Notes under the pieces: model-generated
The model's database searches: none
Told to the model about the DNA's origin: nothing
What the model saw: only the letters and a program-made list of their open reading frames with translations
Shown: positions 15,941 through 23,734 of the stretch, piece after piece
Numbering within the stretch: position 1 is the stretch's first letter
How the letters are laid out: every line of letters starts with the position of its first letter
Made by a program: the position numbers and the translations under genes
From: Pelobacter sp.
GTDB lineage: Bacteria; Desulfobacterota; Desulfuromonadia; Geobacterales; Pseudopelobacteraceae
Assembly (NCBI GenBank): GCA_030824515.1
Contig: JAVBXN010000037.1
Span: 1 to 47,883, forward strand
DNA length: 47,883 bases
Direction of reading: 5' to 3'

Positions 15941-16255
15941 ATGTCAAAGGGATTAGCAAGCATCATGAAGCAGGCGCAGATGATTCAGCAGAAGATGGCC
16001 AAATTGCAGGAAGAGGCAAGCCAAAAAACCGCCGAGGCAACTTCCGGTGGTGGAGCCGTAAGCATCAAGGTTAACGGCAAGAACGAAATAATTTCACTGG
16101 AAATAAAAAAAGAGGCGGTTGATCCCAACGATGTGGAAATGCTTCAAGACCTTATTATTGCTGCTGCCAACGAGGCTCTCAAGAAGGTCCACGCCGAGAT
16201 GGGCGATGAAATGTCCAAAATAACCGGCGGCATGAGTATCCCGGGATTGTTCTAG
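15941..16255 (+). CDS. ebfC: YbaB/EbfC nucleoid-associated protein
   Basis: 104 residues starting MSKGLASIMKQAQMIQQKMA, an N-terminal helix followed by a beta core (GGGAVSIKVNGKNEIISLEI) and a C-terminal helix ending in a GMSIPGLF tail typical of the family. Members form DNA-binding dimers that coat the nucleoid. It is placed between dnaX and recR, its usual context. A purine-rich Shine-Dalgarno (AAGGGGAAG) precedes the ATG. Confidence 0.95.
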   Translation: MSKGLASIMKQAQMIQQKMAKLQEEASQKTAEATSGGGAVSIKVNGKNEIISLEIKKEAVDPNDVEMLQDLIIAAANEALKKVHAEMGDEMSKITGGMSIPGLF

Positions 16256-16311
16256 GTATTACCAGTAGATAGATCTTTATCGTATGATTTGGAATTTGGC
16301 GCATATTTAAT

Positions 16312-16340
16312 TTGACTAAATTTTTTAGTTCGGCTAATAG
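16312..16340 (+). promoter_or_regulatory. internal promoter before recR leader
   Basis: -35 TTGACT at 16312-16317, 17-bp spacer, -10 TAATAG at 16335-16340, predicted start about 16347. It lies in the 252-bp gap between ebfC and recR. Confidence 0.5.
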
Positions 16341-16346
16341 TGCCCA

Positions 16347-16461
16347 CGTATTTGGATCGATTGTCTGTGGCCATATTAATGGTAAAAAATCTCGATTTCA
16401 ATGCTCCTCCATGGTTTTCGGTCGCCTGTCGGCCCGTCCGGTGCGGGGGAGCATCTTTTTT
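16347..16461 (+). ncRNA. candidate small RNA or attenuated recR leader
   Basis: The segment between the promoter at 16312-16340 and the terminator at 16401-16461 would give a transcript of about 115 nt. A first short stem is possible (GCCCAC near 16350 with GTGGC near 16370). No known RNA family was recognised. Confidence 0.3.
16401..16461 (+). terminator. terminator/attenuator hairpin upstream of recR
   Basis: Arms 16401-16410 and 16445-16454 pair over 10 bp with one G-U. The 34-nt interior is GC-rich and can fold further. It is followed by CTTTTTT at 16455-16461. A TATAAT at 16470-16475 after it may be part of another recR promoter, though no matching -35 is seen. Confidence 0.6.
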
Positions 16462-16507
16462 AACCTCGCTATAATACTAAAAAAATGTTTTATTTGTGTC
16501 AGGAATT

Positions 16508-17101
16508 ATGTTAACAAAATCATCCGCACTGATGCGATTGGTTGGAGAATTGAAGAAGCTGCCGGGCATTGGCGAACGTACCGCGTTGCGGTTGGCGTTT
16601 CATCTTTTGAAGTCGCCGCATAACCTGACGGCGCTTTCCGAGTCGCTTTGCGATGTCCGGGACCGGGTTCATCCCTGTTCGACCTGCTTTGCCATCACTG
16701 AAACGGACCCATGTTCTATCTGTAGTGGAAACCGTGATTCAAGCGTGATCTGTGTTGTTGAAAACTCTCAGGATCTGATGGCGCTGGAGCGCAGCAACGC
16801 TTATAACGGCATGTATCATGTGCTGGAGGGAGCAATTTCGCCGCTGTCCGGCATCGGACCATCCGATCTGCGTATAGAAGAACTGTTGAAGCGTGTCGGA
16901 ACGGGTGGAATCGACGAGGTAGTGATCGCTACCAACTTCACCGTGGAAGGTGAAGCCACGGCGCTTTATCTGACCAGGGCGCTCAAACCGGCTGGAGTCA
17001 AGGTGTCGCGTCTGGCGCATGGTATACCGTTGGGCAGCGACATCGAGTTTGTGGATGCCGCCACGGTTCAATGGGCGCTTCAGGGCAGAAACGAATTGTA
17101 G
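16508..17101 (+). CDS. recR: recombination mediator RecR
   Basis: 197 residues from ATG 16508 (AGGAA at 16501-16505). Helix-hairpin-helix ELKKLPGIGERTALRLAFHL at about 14-33, zinc finger with Cys57, 60, 69 and 72, then a Toprim domain with ICVVENSQDLMALER and GMYHVLEGAISPLSGIGP. It works with RecO/RecF to load RecA at gaps. It is separated from ebfC by a 252-bp leader rather than the usual tight spacing. Confidence 0.97.
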   Translation: MLTKSSALMRLVGELKKLPGIGERTALRLAFHLLKSPHNLTALSESLCDVRDRVHPCSTCFAITETDPCSICSGNRDSSVICVVENSQDLMALERSNAYNGMYHVLEGAISPLSGIGPSDLRIEELLKRVGTGGIDEVVIATNFTVEGEATALYLTRALKPAGVKVSRLAHGIPLGSDIEFVDAATVQWALQGRNEL

Positions 17102-17138
17102 TCAAGAAGTTCACATAAACCCACACAGGAGGAAGTAC

Positions 17139-20100
17139 ATGAGCAAGAAGATGGTAACCATCGACGGCAACACAGCCGCCGCCCATGTGGCGCATGCCAC
17201 CAACGAAGTAATCGCTATTTATCCGATTACCCCATCATCCGTTATGGGAGAAATCTCCGACGCCAAGAGCGCGGTCGGCGAGAAGAACATCTGGGGCAAC
17301 GTGCCGTCAGTGGTCGAGATGCAGTCCGAAGGCGGCGCCGCCGGTGCCGTGCATGGCGCGTTGCAGGCCGGAGCGCTGACCACGACCTTCACTGCCAGCC
17401 AGGGCCTGCTGCTGATGATCCCGAACATGTTCAAGATTGCCGGCGAGCTGACCTCGACGGTTTTCCACGTCTCGGCCCGCGCCATTGCAGCCCAGGCGCT
17501 TTCGATCTTCGGCGACCACTCCGACGTGATGTCCTGCCGTTCCACCGGTTGGGCCTTCCTCTGCTCCAACAACGTCCAGGAAGTCATGGACTTCGCGCTG
17601 ATCTCCCAGTCCTCCACGCTGCGCAGCCGGATCCCTTTCCTGCACTACTTTGACGGCTTCCGGACCTCGCACGAAGTACAGAAAGTGACCGAGCTCTCGT
17701 TCGACGAGATGCGCGCCATGATGGACGACAAGCTGATCGCCGAGCACAAGGCACGCGGCCTGAATCCTGACAAACCGGTAATGCGCGGTACCGCACAGAA
17801 CCCGGACGTCTATTTCCAGGGACGCGAGACCGTTAACCCATACTATCCGATCTGCGAAAAGATCGTACAGGAAGAGATGGACAAGTTCGGCAAGCTGACC
17901 GGCCGCAAGTACAAGCTGGTTGACTATGTCGGCGCCAAGGACGCCGAGCGTATTGTGGTAGTGATGGGTTCCGGCGCTGACGTCGTTCAGGATACGGTCG
18001 AGAATCTGGCCAAGCAGGGTGAAAAGGTCGGCGTCGTCAAGATCCGTCTCTATCGTCCGTTCCCGCTGGATGCCTTCATCAAGGCCCTCCCCAAAACCGT
18101 CAAAAAGATCGCTGTGCTGGATCGCACCAAGGAGCCTGGTTCACTGGGCGAGCCGATCTACCTGGATGTGCGCACCGCGATCGGCGAAGCGATGGCCGCC
18201 GGCAAGCTCAAGTTCGACGGCTATCCGGTTATCGTCGGCGGACGCTACGGCCTCGGATCAAAAGAGTTCAATCCGGCCATGGCCAAGGCAGTGTTCGACA
18301 ACCTCAAGGCCAAGAACCCCAAGAACAAGTTCGTGGTCGGCATCGAAGAGGACGTCACAAACTGCAGCCTGAAAGTTGATTACAGCTACAAGAACCCGAT
18401 GGAAGGCGTCTACGAGGCGATGTTCTTCGGTCTCGGTTCCGACGGCACCGTCGGCGCCAACAAAAACTCGATCAAGATCATCGGCGAGGAAACCAGCAAC
18501 AACGCCCAGGCCTACTTCGTTTATGACTCCAAGAAGGCCGGCTCGATGACCACCTCGCACCTGCGCTTCGGCAAGAAGTACATCCGCGCTCCCTATCTGG
18601 TTCAGGAAGCAAACTTCGTGGCCTGCCACAATTTCTCCTTCCTGGAGAAGTACGACATGCTGGCCCGGGCCAAGGATGGCGCGACATTCCTGCTGAACGC
18701 TCCTTTCGGCGCGGACGAAGTTTGGGATACCATGCCCAAGGAAGTACAACAGCAGATCATCAGCAAGAAACTGAAGTTCTACGTTATCGACGGCGTCAAG
18801 TTGGGCAATGAAATCGGCCTTGGACCCCGCATCAACGTGATCATGCAGACAGCATTCTTCAAAATTTCTAACATCATCCCGCTCAAGGATGCCGTGGCCT
18901 CGATCAAGGACGCCATCAAAAAATCCTATGGCAAAGCCGGAGAAGCGGTTCTGGAAATGAACTACAAGGCGGTTGATGCCGGTCTGAACAACTTCTACGA
19001 AGTAAAGGTTCCGGCAAAAGCGACCAGCAAGCTGAAGATGGCTGCCGCGGTTTCCAGCAAGGCGCCCAAGTTTGTCAAGGATGTCACCGGTGTTATCGTG
19101 GCCGGTCTGGGCGACAACCTGCCGGTTTCCAAGATGCCGGCCGACGGCACCTTCCCGACCGCCACCAGCCAGTACGAGAAACGCAACATCGCCACAGAAA
19201 TCCCGGTATGGGACGAGAAGATCTGCATCCAGTGCGGCATCTGCTCCTTCGTATGCCCGCATGCTTCCGTTCGCACCAAGGCCTATGACGGCAAACTGCT
19301 GAAGGATGCCCCGGCGACCTTCAAATCAACCGATTGCAAGATCCCTGAAATGGCCGGCAAGAAGTACACCGTCCAGATCGCTCCTGAGGATTGCACCGGT
19401 TGCGGCGCATGTGCCTACAACTGCCCCGGCAAGGACAAGCAGAATCCGGATCACAAGGCGCTGGATATGACATTCCAGCCGCCACTGCGGGCATCGGAAG
19501 CTGATAATTTCGATTTTTTCCTCAAGCTGCCGGATGTTGATCCGACCCAGGTCAAACTTGATACCCTGCGCAGCAACCAGCTGATCCGCCCGCTGTTCGA
19601 ATTCTCCGGCGCCTGTGCCGGTTGCGGCGAGACTCCGTACCTGAAACTGTTGACCCAGCTGTTCGGCGACCGGATGATGATTGCCAACGCCACCGGTTGT
19701 TCGTCAATCTACGGCGGCAACCTGCCGACCACCCCTTACGCACAGCGTGCCGACGGACGTGGCCCAAGCTGGTCCAACTCACTGTTCGAGGACAACGCCG
19801 AATTCGGTTACGGCATGCGTCTGACGGTTGATCAGTTCACCAAATCGGCCCTTGAGTATGTGGCGGAGCTGGCCGACAACAAGGCCTTTGCAGCAAACGT
19901 CAAGCTGTTCAAAGAGATTGCTTCCGCCGACCAGTCCACCCAGGCCGGTATCGAGGCACAGCGCGGACGCGTTGACAAACTGAAGGCTGCCCTGAAAGGC
20001 AGCAAGAACGCAACCGCAAAGCTGCTGATTCCGGTCGCGGACTACCTGGTCAAGAAATCGGTCTGGTGTATCGGCGGCGACGGCTGGGCATACGACATCG

Positions 20101-20720
20101 GTTTCGGCGGTCTGGACCATGTCATCGCTTCCGGCAAGAACATAAACCTCTTCGTACTTGACACCGAGGTCTACTCCAACACCGGCGGGCAGGCATCCAA
20201 AGCAACACCGCTGGGCGCAGTTGCCCAGTTCGCAGCCGGCGGTAAGCCGGTTTCCAAGAAAGACCTGGGCATGATCGCCATGTCCTACGGTTCGGTCTAT
20301 GTGGCCACCGTGGCTCTTTCCAATCCGGCCCAGTGCGTCAAAGCCATGCTGGAAGCCGAGGCATTTGACGGTCCGTCCCTGATCATTGCCTACTCGCACT
20401 GTATCGCCCACGGCATCAACATGACCGAAGGTGTCGATGCACAGAGGAAAGCAGTTCAGTCCGGTTATTGGCCGCTCTATCGCTACAACCCGGCCCTGGC
20501 CGTAGAGTGCAAGAACCCGCTGCAGTTGGACAGCAAGCCGGCTACCATCAGTTTTGATGATTACGCCAACAACGAGAACCGCTACCGCATGCTGAAAAAG
20601 GCCAACCCGGCCGAGGCTGGCGCTCTGATGAAGAAGGCTGCCGAGTGGGCAAAGACTCACTTTGCCTACTACCAGAAACTTGCGGCACTCAACTTTGAAG
20701 ATACTTGCGAGAAGAAGTAG
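17139..20720 (+). CDS. por: pyruvate:ferredoxin (flavodoxin) oxidoreductase
   Basis: 1193 residues, the full length of single-chain NifJ/PFOR enzymes. It interconverts pyruvate + CoA with acetyl-CoA + CO2 and passes electrons to ferredoxin. Domains: N-terminal pyrimidine-binding (VIAIYPITPSSVMGE, about 25-40), transketolase C-like, gamma/EKR domains, two 4Fe-4S clusters (Cys696/699/702/706 and Cys752/755/758/762 with neighbouring Cys), proximal-cluster Cys826 and 829 (CAGCGETPYL), and the TPP-binding GDGWAYDIGFGGLDH near 980 with DTEVYSNTGGQASK. AGGAGG lies before ATG 17139. Codon use is strongly biased, suggesting high expression. The oxygen-labile enzyme points to an anaerobe. Confidence 0.97.
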   Translation: MSKKMVTIDGNTAAAHVAHATNEVIAIYPITPSSVMGEISDAKSAVGEKNIWGNVPSVVEMQSEGGAAGAVHGALQAGALTTTFTASQGLLLMIPNMFKIAGELTSTVFHVSARAIAAQALSIFGDHSDVMSCRSTGWAFLCSNNVQEVMDFALISQSSTLRSRIPFLHYFDGFRTSHEVQKVTELSFDEMRAMMDDKLIAEHKARGLNPDKPVMRGTAQNPDVYFQGRETVNPYYPICEKIVQEEMDKFGKLTGRKYKLVDYVGAKDAERIVVVMGSGADVVQDTVENLAKQGEKVGVVKIRLYRPFPLDAFIKALPKTVKKIAVLDRTKEPGSLGEPIYLDVRTAIGEAMAAGKLKFDGYPVIVGGRYGLGSKEFNPAMAKAVFDNLKAKNPKNKFVVGIEEDVTNCSLKVDYSYKNPMEGVYEAMFFGLGSDGTVGANKNSIKIIGEETSNNAQAYFVYDSKKAGSMTTSHLRFGKKYIRAPYLVQEANFVACHNFSFLEKYDMLARAKDGATFLLNAPFGADEVWDTMPKEVQQQIISKKLKFYVIDGVKLGNEIGLGPRINVIMQTAFFKISNIIPLKDAVASIKDAIKKSYGKAGEAVLEMNYKAVDAGLNNFYEVKVPAKATSKLKMAAAVSSKAPKFVKDVTGVIVAGLGDNLPVSKMPADGTFPTATSQYEKRNIATEIPVWDEKICIQCGICSFVCPHASVRTKAYDGKLLKDAPATFKSTDCKIPEMAGKKYTVQIAPEDCTGCGACAYNCPGKDKQNPDHKALDMTFQPPLRASEADNFDFFLKLPDVDPTQVKLDTLRSNQLIRPLFEFSGACAGCGETPYLKLLTQLFGDRMMIANATGCSSIYGGNLPTTPYAQRADGRGPSWSNSLFEDNAEFGYGMRLTVDQFTKSALEYVAELADNKAFAANVKLFKEIASADQSTQAGIEAQRGRVDKLKAALKGSKNATAKLLIPVADYLVKKSVWCIGGDGWAYDIGFGGLDHVIASGKNINLFVLDTEVYSNTGGQASKATPLGAVAQFAAGGKPVSKKDLGMIAMSYGSVYVATVALSNPAQCVKAMLEAEAFDGPSLIIAYSHCIAHGINMTEGVDAQRKAVQSGYWPLYRYNPALAVECKNPLQLDSKPATISFDDYANNENRYRMLKKANPAEAGALMKKAAEWAKTHFAYYQKLAALNFEDTCEKK

Positions 20721-20749
20721 TCATTAAATATATTCCATGGTAGTATTTC

Positions 20750-20778
20750 GCCCCGCAGACTTGTCTGCGGGGCTTTTT
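20750..20778 (+). terminator. strong intrinsic terminator after por
   Basis: 11-bp GC-rich stem (20750-20760 with 20763-20773) followed by TTTTT at 20774-20778. Confidence 0.92.
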
Positions 20779-20801
20779 AAATTCAATTTACGGGGATAAT
20801 C

Positions 20802-21068
20802 ATGCTTGATAACAACAATGACCTGGGAGCCGAGCTGTTTAAAACCTGGACCGAGAAGCAGCGCTGTGACGAAATTCAGAAGCTGGTTGATGGCTATCGC
20901 AAAGGGGTGCCGGTCGGGATTCTCTGCAAAATGACGGAAACGATCGCCGGTGACAAAAAGAAAGCGAAGAAATACCTGAAGCTGTTTCTTACCGACGCGG
21001 AACGCAAGGCTGCGATCGGGTCGGCAAATGCCAGCATGCTTCCGCTGATATCGTCATTCATGAAATAG
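20802..21068 (+). CDS. small conserved-looking protein of unknown function
   Basis: 88 residues, predicted soluble and mostly helical, rich in Lys (KKKAKKYLKLFLTDAERKAAI). No signal peptide or membrane segment, one Cys in the CDEIQKL region and one in GILCKMTE. GGGGAT precedes the ATG. It is flanked by a strong terminator upstream and an epimerase gene 42 bp downstream, so it may share a message with the latter. I do not recognise a family. Confidence 0.6.
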   Translation: MLDNNNDLGAELFKTWTEKQRCDEIQKLVDGYRKGVPVGILCKMTETIAGDKKKAKKYLKLFLTDAERKAAIGSANASMLPLISSFMK

Positions 21069-21110
21069 AAAAGCTCCAATCGTCCGGATAATCTTGATCA
21101 CGAAAGGTCC

Positions 21111-21992
21111 ATGGATTCCATGCAAAAAATATTCATTGCCGGATGCGGCTATATCGGCGGGAGGGTTGCACGGCTATACCGTGATTTGGGCGCTGAAGTC
21201 ACCTGCATGCTCAGGTCACCGGAACTTGCTTCCACTCTTTCAGGGGAGGGATTCAGCACAGTTGCCTGCTCTCTGGACAACGCAGCCGGAATTCCTCCTC
21301 TGGATACGGCCGGCAGCGTTCTGCACTATTTGGTTCCGCCGCCGGGTGGCGGCATTACAGATACCCGCGCCAGAAACTTCATTACGTCTCTGTATCTGGT
21401 TCCGAAACCTTCCAAGATCATCTACATCAGCGCCACCTCGGTTTACAGTGAAGTTGCCGGGGGTGTTGTCAACGAGCAATCTGCTACCGAGCCTTGCTCG
21501 GCGATGGGCAAGCGCCGTCTCGATGCCGAGGCCGCATTTCTGCAATTTGGCGCCGCAACCGGCACACCGGTGGTGATTCTGCGAGTCAGTGGCATCTACG
21601 GCCCGGGACGACTCCCGCTGATGCAGATCAGCCAGGGGCAGGCGCTTCTGAAAGAAGAAGAGTCCGGCCCCAGCAACCGCATCCATGCCGATGACCTGGC
21701 TGCCGTATGCCTGGCAGCGGCGGAGTCGGCCGAAGCAAGAGAAATATTCAACGTCAGCGACGGGCGCCCGACCAGCATGACCAGCTATTTCAACGCCTGC
21801 GCCGATGCGCTTAAGATGCCGCGCCAGCCGCAGGTGCCGCTGGATGAAGCCCGTCTGGTTATGTCGCCGCTTATGTTCTCCTATGTCAGCGAGTCGCGGG
21901 TTATTGACAACAGCCGCATGCTGAAACGCCTGAAAGTCAACTTGAGATATCCGGACATCCAAACGGGATTAGCGTCCTGTCTACCGGACTGA
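21111..21992 (+). CDS. NAD(P)-dependent epimerase/SDR-family protein
   Basis: 293 residues of the extended SDR (YeeZ-like) type. Dinucleotide-binding IFIAGCGYIGGRVARLYRDL at 6-25; ISATSVYSEVAGG carries the Ser/Tyr region, but the classical YxxxK is not clear (KRRLDAEAAF follows), so catalysis may differ; VSGIYGPGRLPLM and NRIHADDLAAVC are family motifs. The substrate is unknown, probably a sugar nucleotide or similar. The start may be 21111 (AAAGG 4 bp upstream) or ATG 21120. Confidence 0.8.
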   Translation: MDSMQKIFIAGCGYIGGRVARLYRDLGAEVTCMLRSPELASTLSGEGFSTVACSLDNAAGIPPLDTAGSVLHYLVPPPGGGITDTRARNFITSLYLVPKPSKIIYISATSVYSEVAGGVVNEQSATEPCSAMGKRRLDAEAAFLQFGAATGTPVVILRVSGIYGPGRLPLMQISQGQALLKEEESGPSNRIHADDLAAVCLAAAESAEAREIFNVSDGRPTSMTSYFNACADALKMPRQPQVPLDEARLVMSPLMFSYVSESRVIDNSRMLKRLKVNLRYPDIQTGLASCLPD

Positions 21993-22107
21993 TTCTGCAA
22001 ACACTCTGCAGTCTGCGTCAGAGCCGTATACGACCAAAAGGGTCGAGATTGCTAGTTTTTAAATGTAATGCCGGTAGTTTATGGTTTTTTTTTATTGCAT
22101 TTGTTGT

Positions 22108-22209
22108 TTGATGCTGCTACATTTAATTCAGATAAGATCTTTGCGAGGATTCCAACGAATCCTCATTTGCCCTGGTAACTTCCCCTCCTAGTTGCCAGGG
22201 TGTTTTTTT
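22108..22209 (+). ncRNA. candidate short RNA upstream of folK
   Basis: Possible promoter: TTGATG at 22108-22113, 17-bp spacer, GATAAG at 22131-22136. A transcript from about 22143 would hold a perfect 7-bp hairpin (22145-22151 with 22158-22164) and the terminator at 22170-22209, giving about 67 nt. No known family was recognised and expression is unproven. Confidence 0.3.
22170..22209 (+). terminator. intrinsic terminator
   Basis: Arms 22170-22179 and 22191-22200 (10 bp, one G-U) followed by TGTTTTTTT. It could end the epimerase message or the short RNA candidate. Confidence 0.8.
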
Positions 22210-22231
22210 ATTTTTAGTCATGGTGTTACGG

Positions 22232-22260
22232 TTGACGCTTTCAGTCGGTTGTGTTTTAAT
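22232..22260 (+). promoter_or_regulatory. folK promoter
   Basis: -35 TTGACG at 22232-22237, 17-bp spacer, -10 TTTAAT at 22255-22260. The predicted start of transcription falls on or next to the GTG at 22267. Confidence 0.55.
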
Positions 22261-22266
22261 CAGCCG

Positions 22267-22755
22267 GTGGAAACGGAAGCCTACATAGCACTTGGTTCCA
22301 ATCTTGGAGATCGTGAGTTGAACCTGCTGCGTGCCGTGGCCGAAATAGGGCGCTTGCCGGAGTCCAAGGTCGCGGCTCTCTCCTCGTTCTATGAAACATC
22401 CCCGGTTGGAACAGTCAAACAGGATGCCTTCTACAATGCGGTTCTCAAACTATCAACCGGACTCCCCCCCCGTACTCTTCTGACACACCTGTTGCGCATC
22501 GAGACCGACAGTTTCAAGCGGACCAGAACGGTTGTAAACGGACCGCGCAGAATGGACCTGGACCTGCTGCTGTACGGAACGCGGATCCTGTCCGAGGAGG
22601 ACCTGGTTGTCCCGCATCCGCGCATGATGGAGAGGCGCTTTGTGTTGCAGCCGCTCTGCGAAATTGCACCAGAGCTGGTGCATCCGGTCTCCGGGATCAC
22701 TGTCGCGGAACTGCTGGCCGCACTGCATTCCGACGAAGTAGTTGTGAAAATCTGA
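22267..22755 (+). CDS. folK: 2-amino-4-hydroxy-6-hydroxymethyldihydropteridine pyrophosphokinase
   Basis: 162 residues from GTG 22267, where the family N-terminus begins (TEAYIALGSNLGDRELNL). It transfers pyrophosphate from ATP to 6-hydroxymethyldihydropterin in folate synthesis. The signature GPRRMDLDLLLYG (about 98-110), the VPHPRMMERRFVLQPL segment and SSFYETSPVG are all present. The frame is open back to 22192, but that part reads through the terminator and has no family similarity. No Shine-Dalgarno precedes the GTG, and the promoter position suggests a leaderless message. Confidence 0.92.
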   Translation: METEAYIALGSNLGDRELNLLRAVAEIGRLPESKVAALSSFYETSPVGTVKQDAFYNAVLKLSTGLPPRTLLTHLLRIETDSFKRTRTVVNGPRRMDLDLLLYGTRILSEEDLVVPHPRMMERRFVLQPLCEIAPELVHPVSGITVAELLAALHSDEVVVKI

Positions 22756-22801
22756 ACAACGGGTCCGCCCGGATTTCCGGACCTGAACAGAGGAGAGAGG
22801 T

Positions 22802-23062
22802 TTGATCAGAATTCTCATATGGGGCCTTTTGCTTTACATCGGCTACCGGATAATTGTCTCACTGGCATCTCCCAAAAAGAGTGTCGAAAAACCTGTCGGA
22901 AAAATGGACTCGGCCGAAATTACTCACCGCGATCCGGTCTGCGGAGTATATGTATCCGAGGAGCAGGCCGTTGTCGGCAGGCACGATGGCCAGAAACACT
23001 ACTTCTGCTCAATGGACTGCCTGGAAAAATATCGCGAACAGCTTGACCACATACCAAACTAA
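22802..23062 (+). CDS. membrane-anchored YHS/TRASH-domain protein
   Basis: 86 residues from TTG 22802, preceded by GAGGAGAG. One N-terminal membrane helix (RILIWGLLLYIGYRIIVSLA), a short linker, and a YHS domain with DPVCGVYV (Cys near 47) and HYFCSMDCLEKYRE (two Cys). The Cys set could bind a metal, as in heavy-metal TRASH domains. It sits between folK and transaldolase with 9 bp to the latter, so it is probably co-transcribed. The role is unknown; metal binding is inference. Confidence 0.8.
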   Translation: MIRILIWGLLLYIGYRIIVSLASPKKSVEKPVGKMDSAEITHRDPVCGVYVSEEQAVVGRHDGQKHYFCSMDCLEKYREQLDHIPN

Positions 23063-23071
23063 CTGGAGGAA

Positions 23072-23719
23072 ATGATGAAATTTTTTATCGACACTGCTGA
23101 TGTCAAGGAAATCCGTGAAGCACATGCGCTGGGACTGGTTGACGGCGTAACCACCAACCCCTCGCTGATCGCAAAATCGGGTCGTAAATTCAAGGACGTG
23201 ATCAAGGAAATCGTCTCGATCGTGGACGGCCCGATCTCGGCCGAGGTCATCTCGCTTGACGCCCCCGGCATGATCAAAGAGGCCAAGGAGCTGGTCAAGA
23301 TCCACAAGAACATCGTCATCAAACTGCCGATGACGCCCGAGGGACTCAAGGCGTGCAAGGCGCTGACCGACAAGGGCATCAAGACCAACGTGACCCTGAT
23401 CTTCACGCCGATGCAGGCACTCCTGGCCGCCAAGGCCGGCGCCAGCTACGTTTCCCCGTTTGTCGGCCGTCTGGACGACATCTCCCAGGACGGCATGGGG
23501 ATCATCGAAGAGATCCGCACCATTTTTGACAATTACGGTTACATGGCCGAAATCATCGTCGCCAGCGTGCGCAATCCGATTCACGTGCTCAACTCGGCCC
23601 TGATCGGCGCCGATATCGCCACGATACCCTACTCGGTTATGATCCAGCTGGCCAAACACCCGTTGACCGATGCCGGCATCGAAAAGTTTTTGAAAGACTG
23701 GGAGAGCGTGCCGAAATAA
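23072..23719 (+). CDS. tal: transaldolase (small, type 3B/FSA-like)
   Basis: 215 residues, the short TalC/MipB-type transaldolase. It transfers a dihydroxyacetone unit between sugar phosphates in the non-oxidative pentose phosphate pathway. The Schiff-base Lys84 lies in [11 protein letters not shown]; also seen are [24 protein letters not shown] and [18 protein letters not shown] is upstream; ATG 23072 or 23075 could start. Fructose-6-phosphate aldolase activity cannot be excluded. It is followed 15 bp later by glgA. Confidence 0.94.
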   Translation: MMKFFIDTADVKEIREAHALGLVDGVTTNPSLIAKSGRKFKDVIKEIVSIVDGPISAEVISLDAPGMIKEAKELVKIHKNIVIKLPMTPEGLKACKALTDKGIKTNVTLIFTPMQALLAAKAGASYVSPFVGRLDDISQDGMGIIEEIRTIFDNYGYMAEIIVASVRNPIHVLNSALIGADIATIPYSVMIQLAKHPLTDAGIEKFLKDWESVPK

Positions 23720-23734
23720 CGTGCCGAAACCTTT

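Noticed and set aside
18258..19262. 334-codon minus-strand open frame inside por
   Set aside because: Antisense shadow of a fully conserved PFOR gene.
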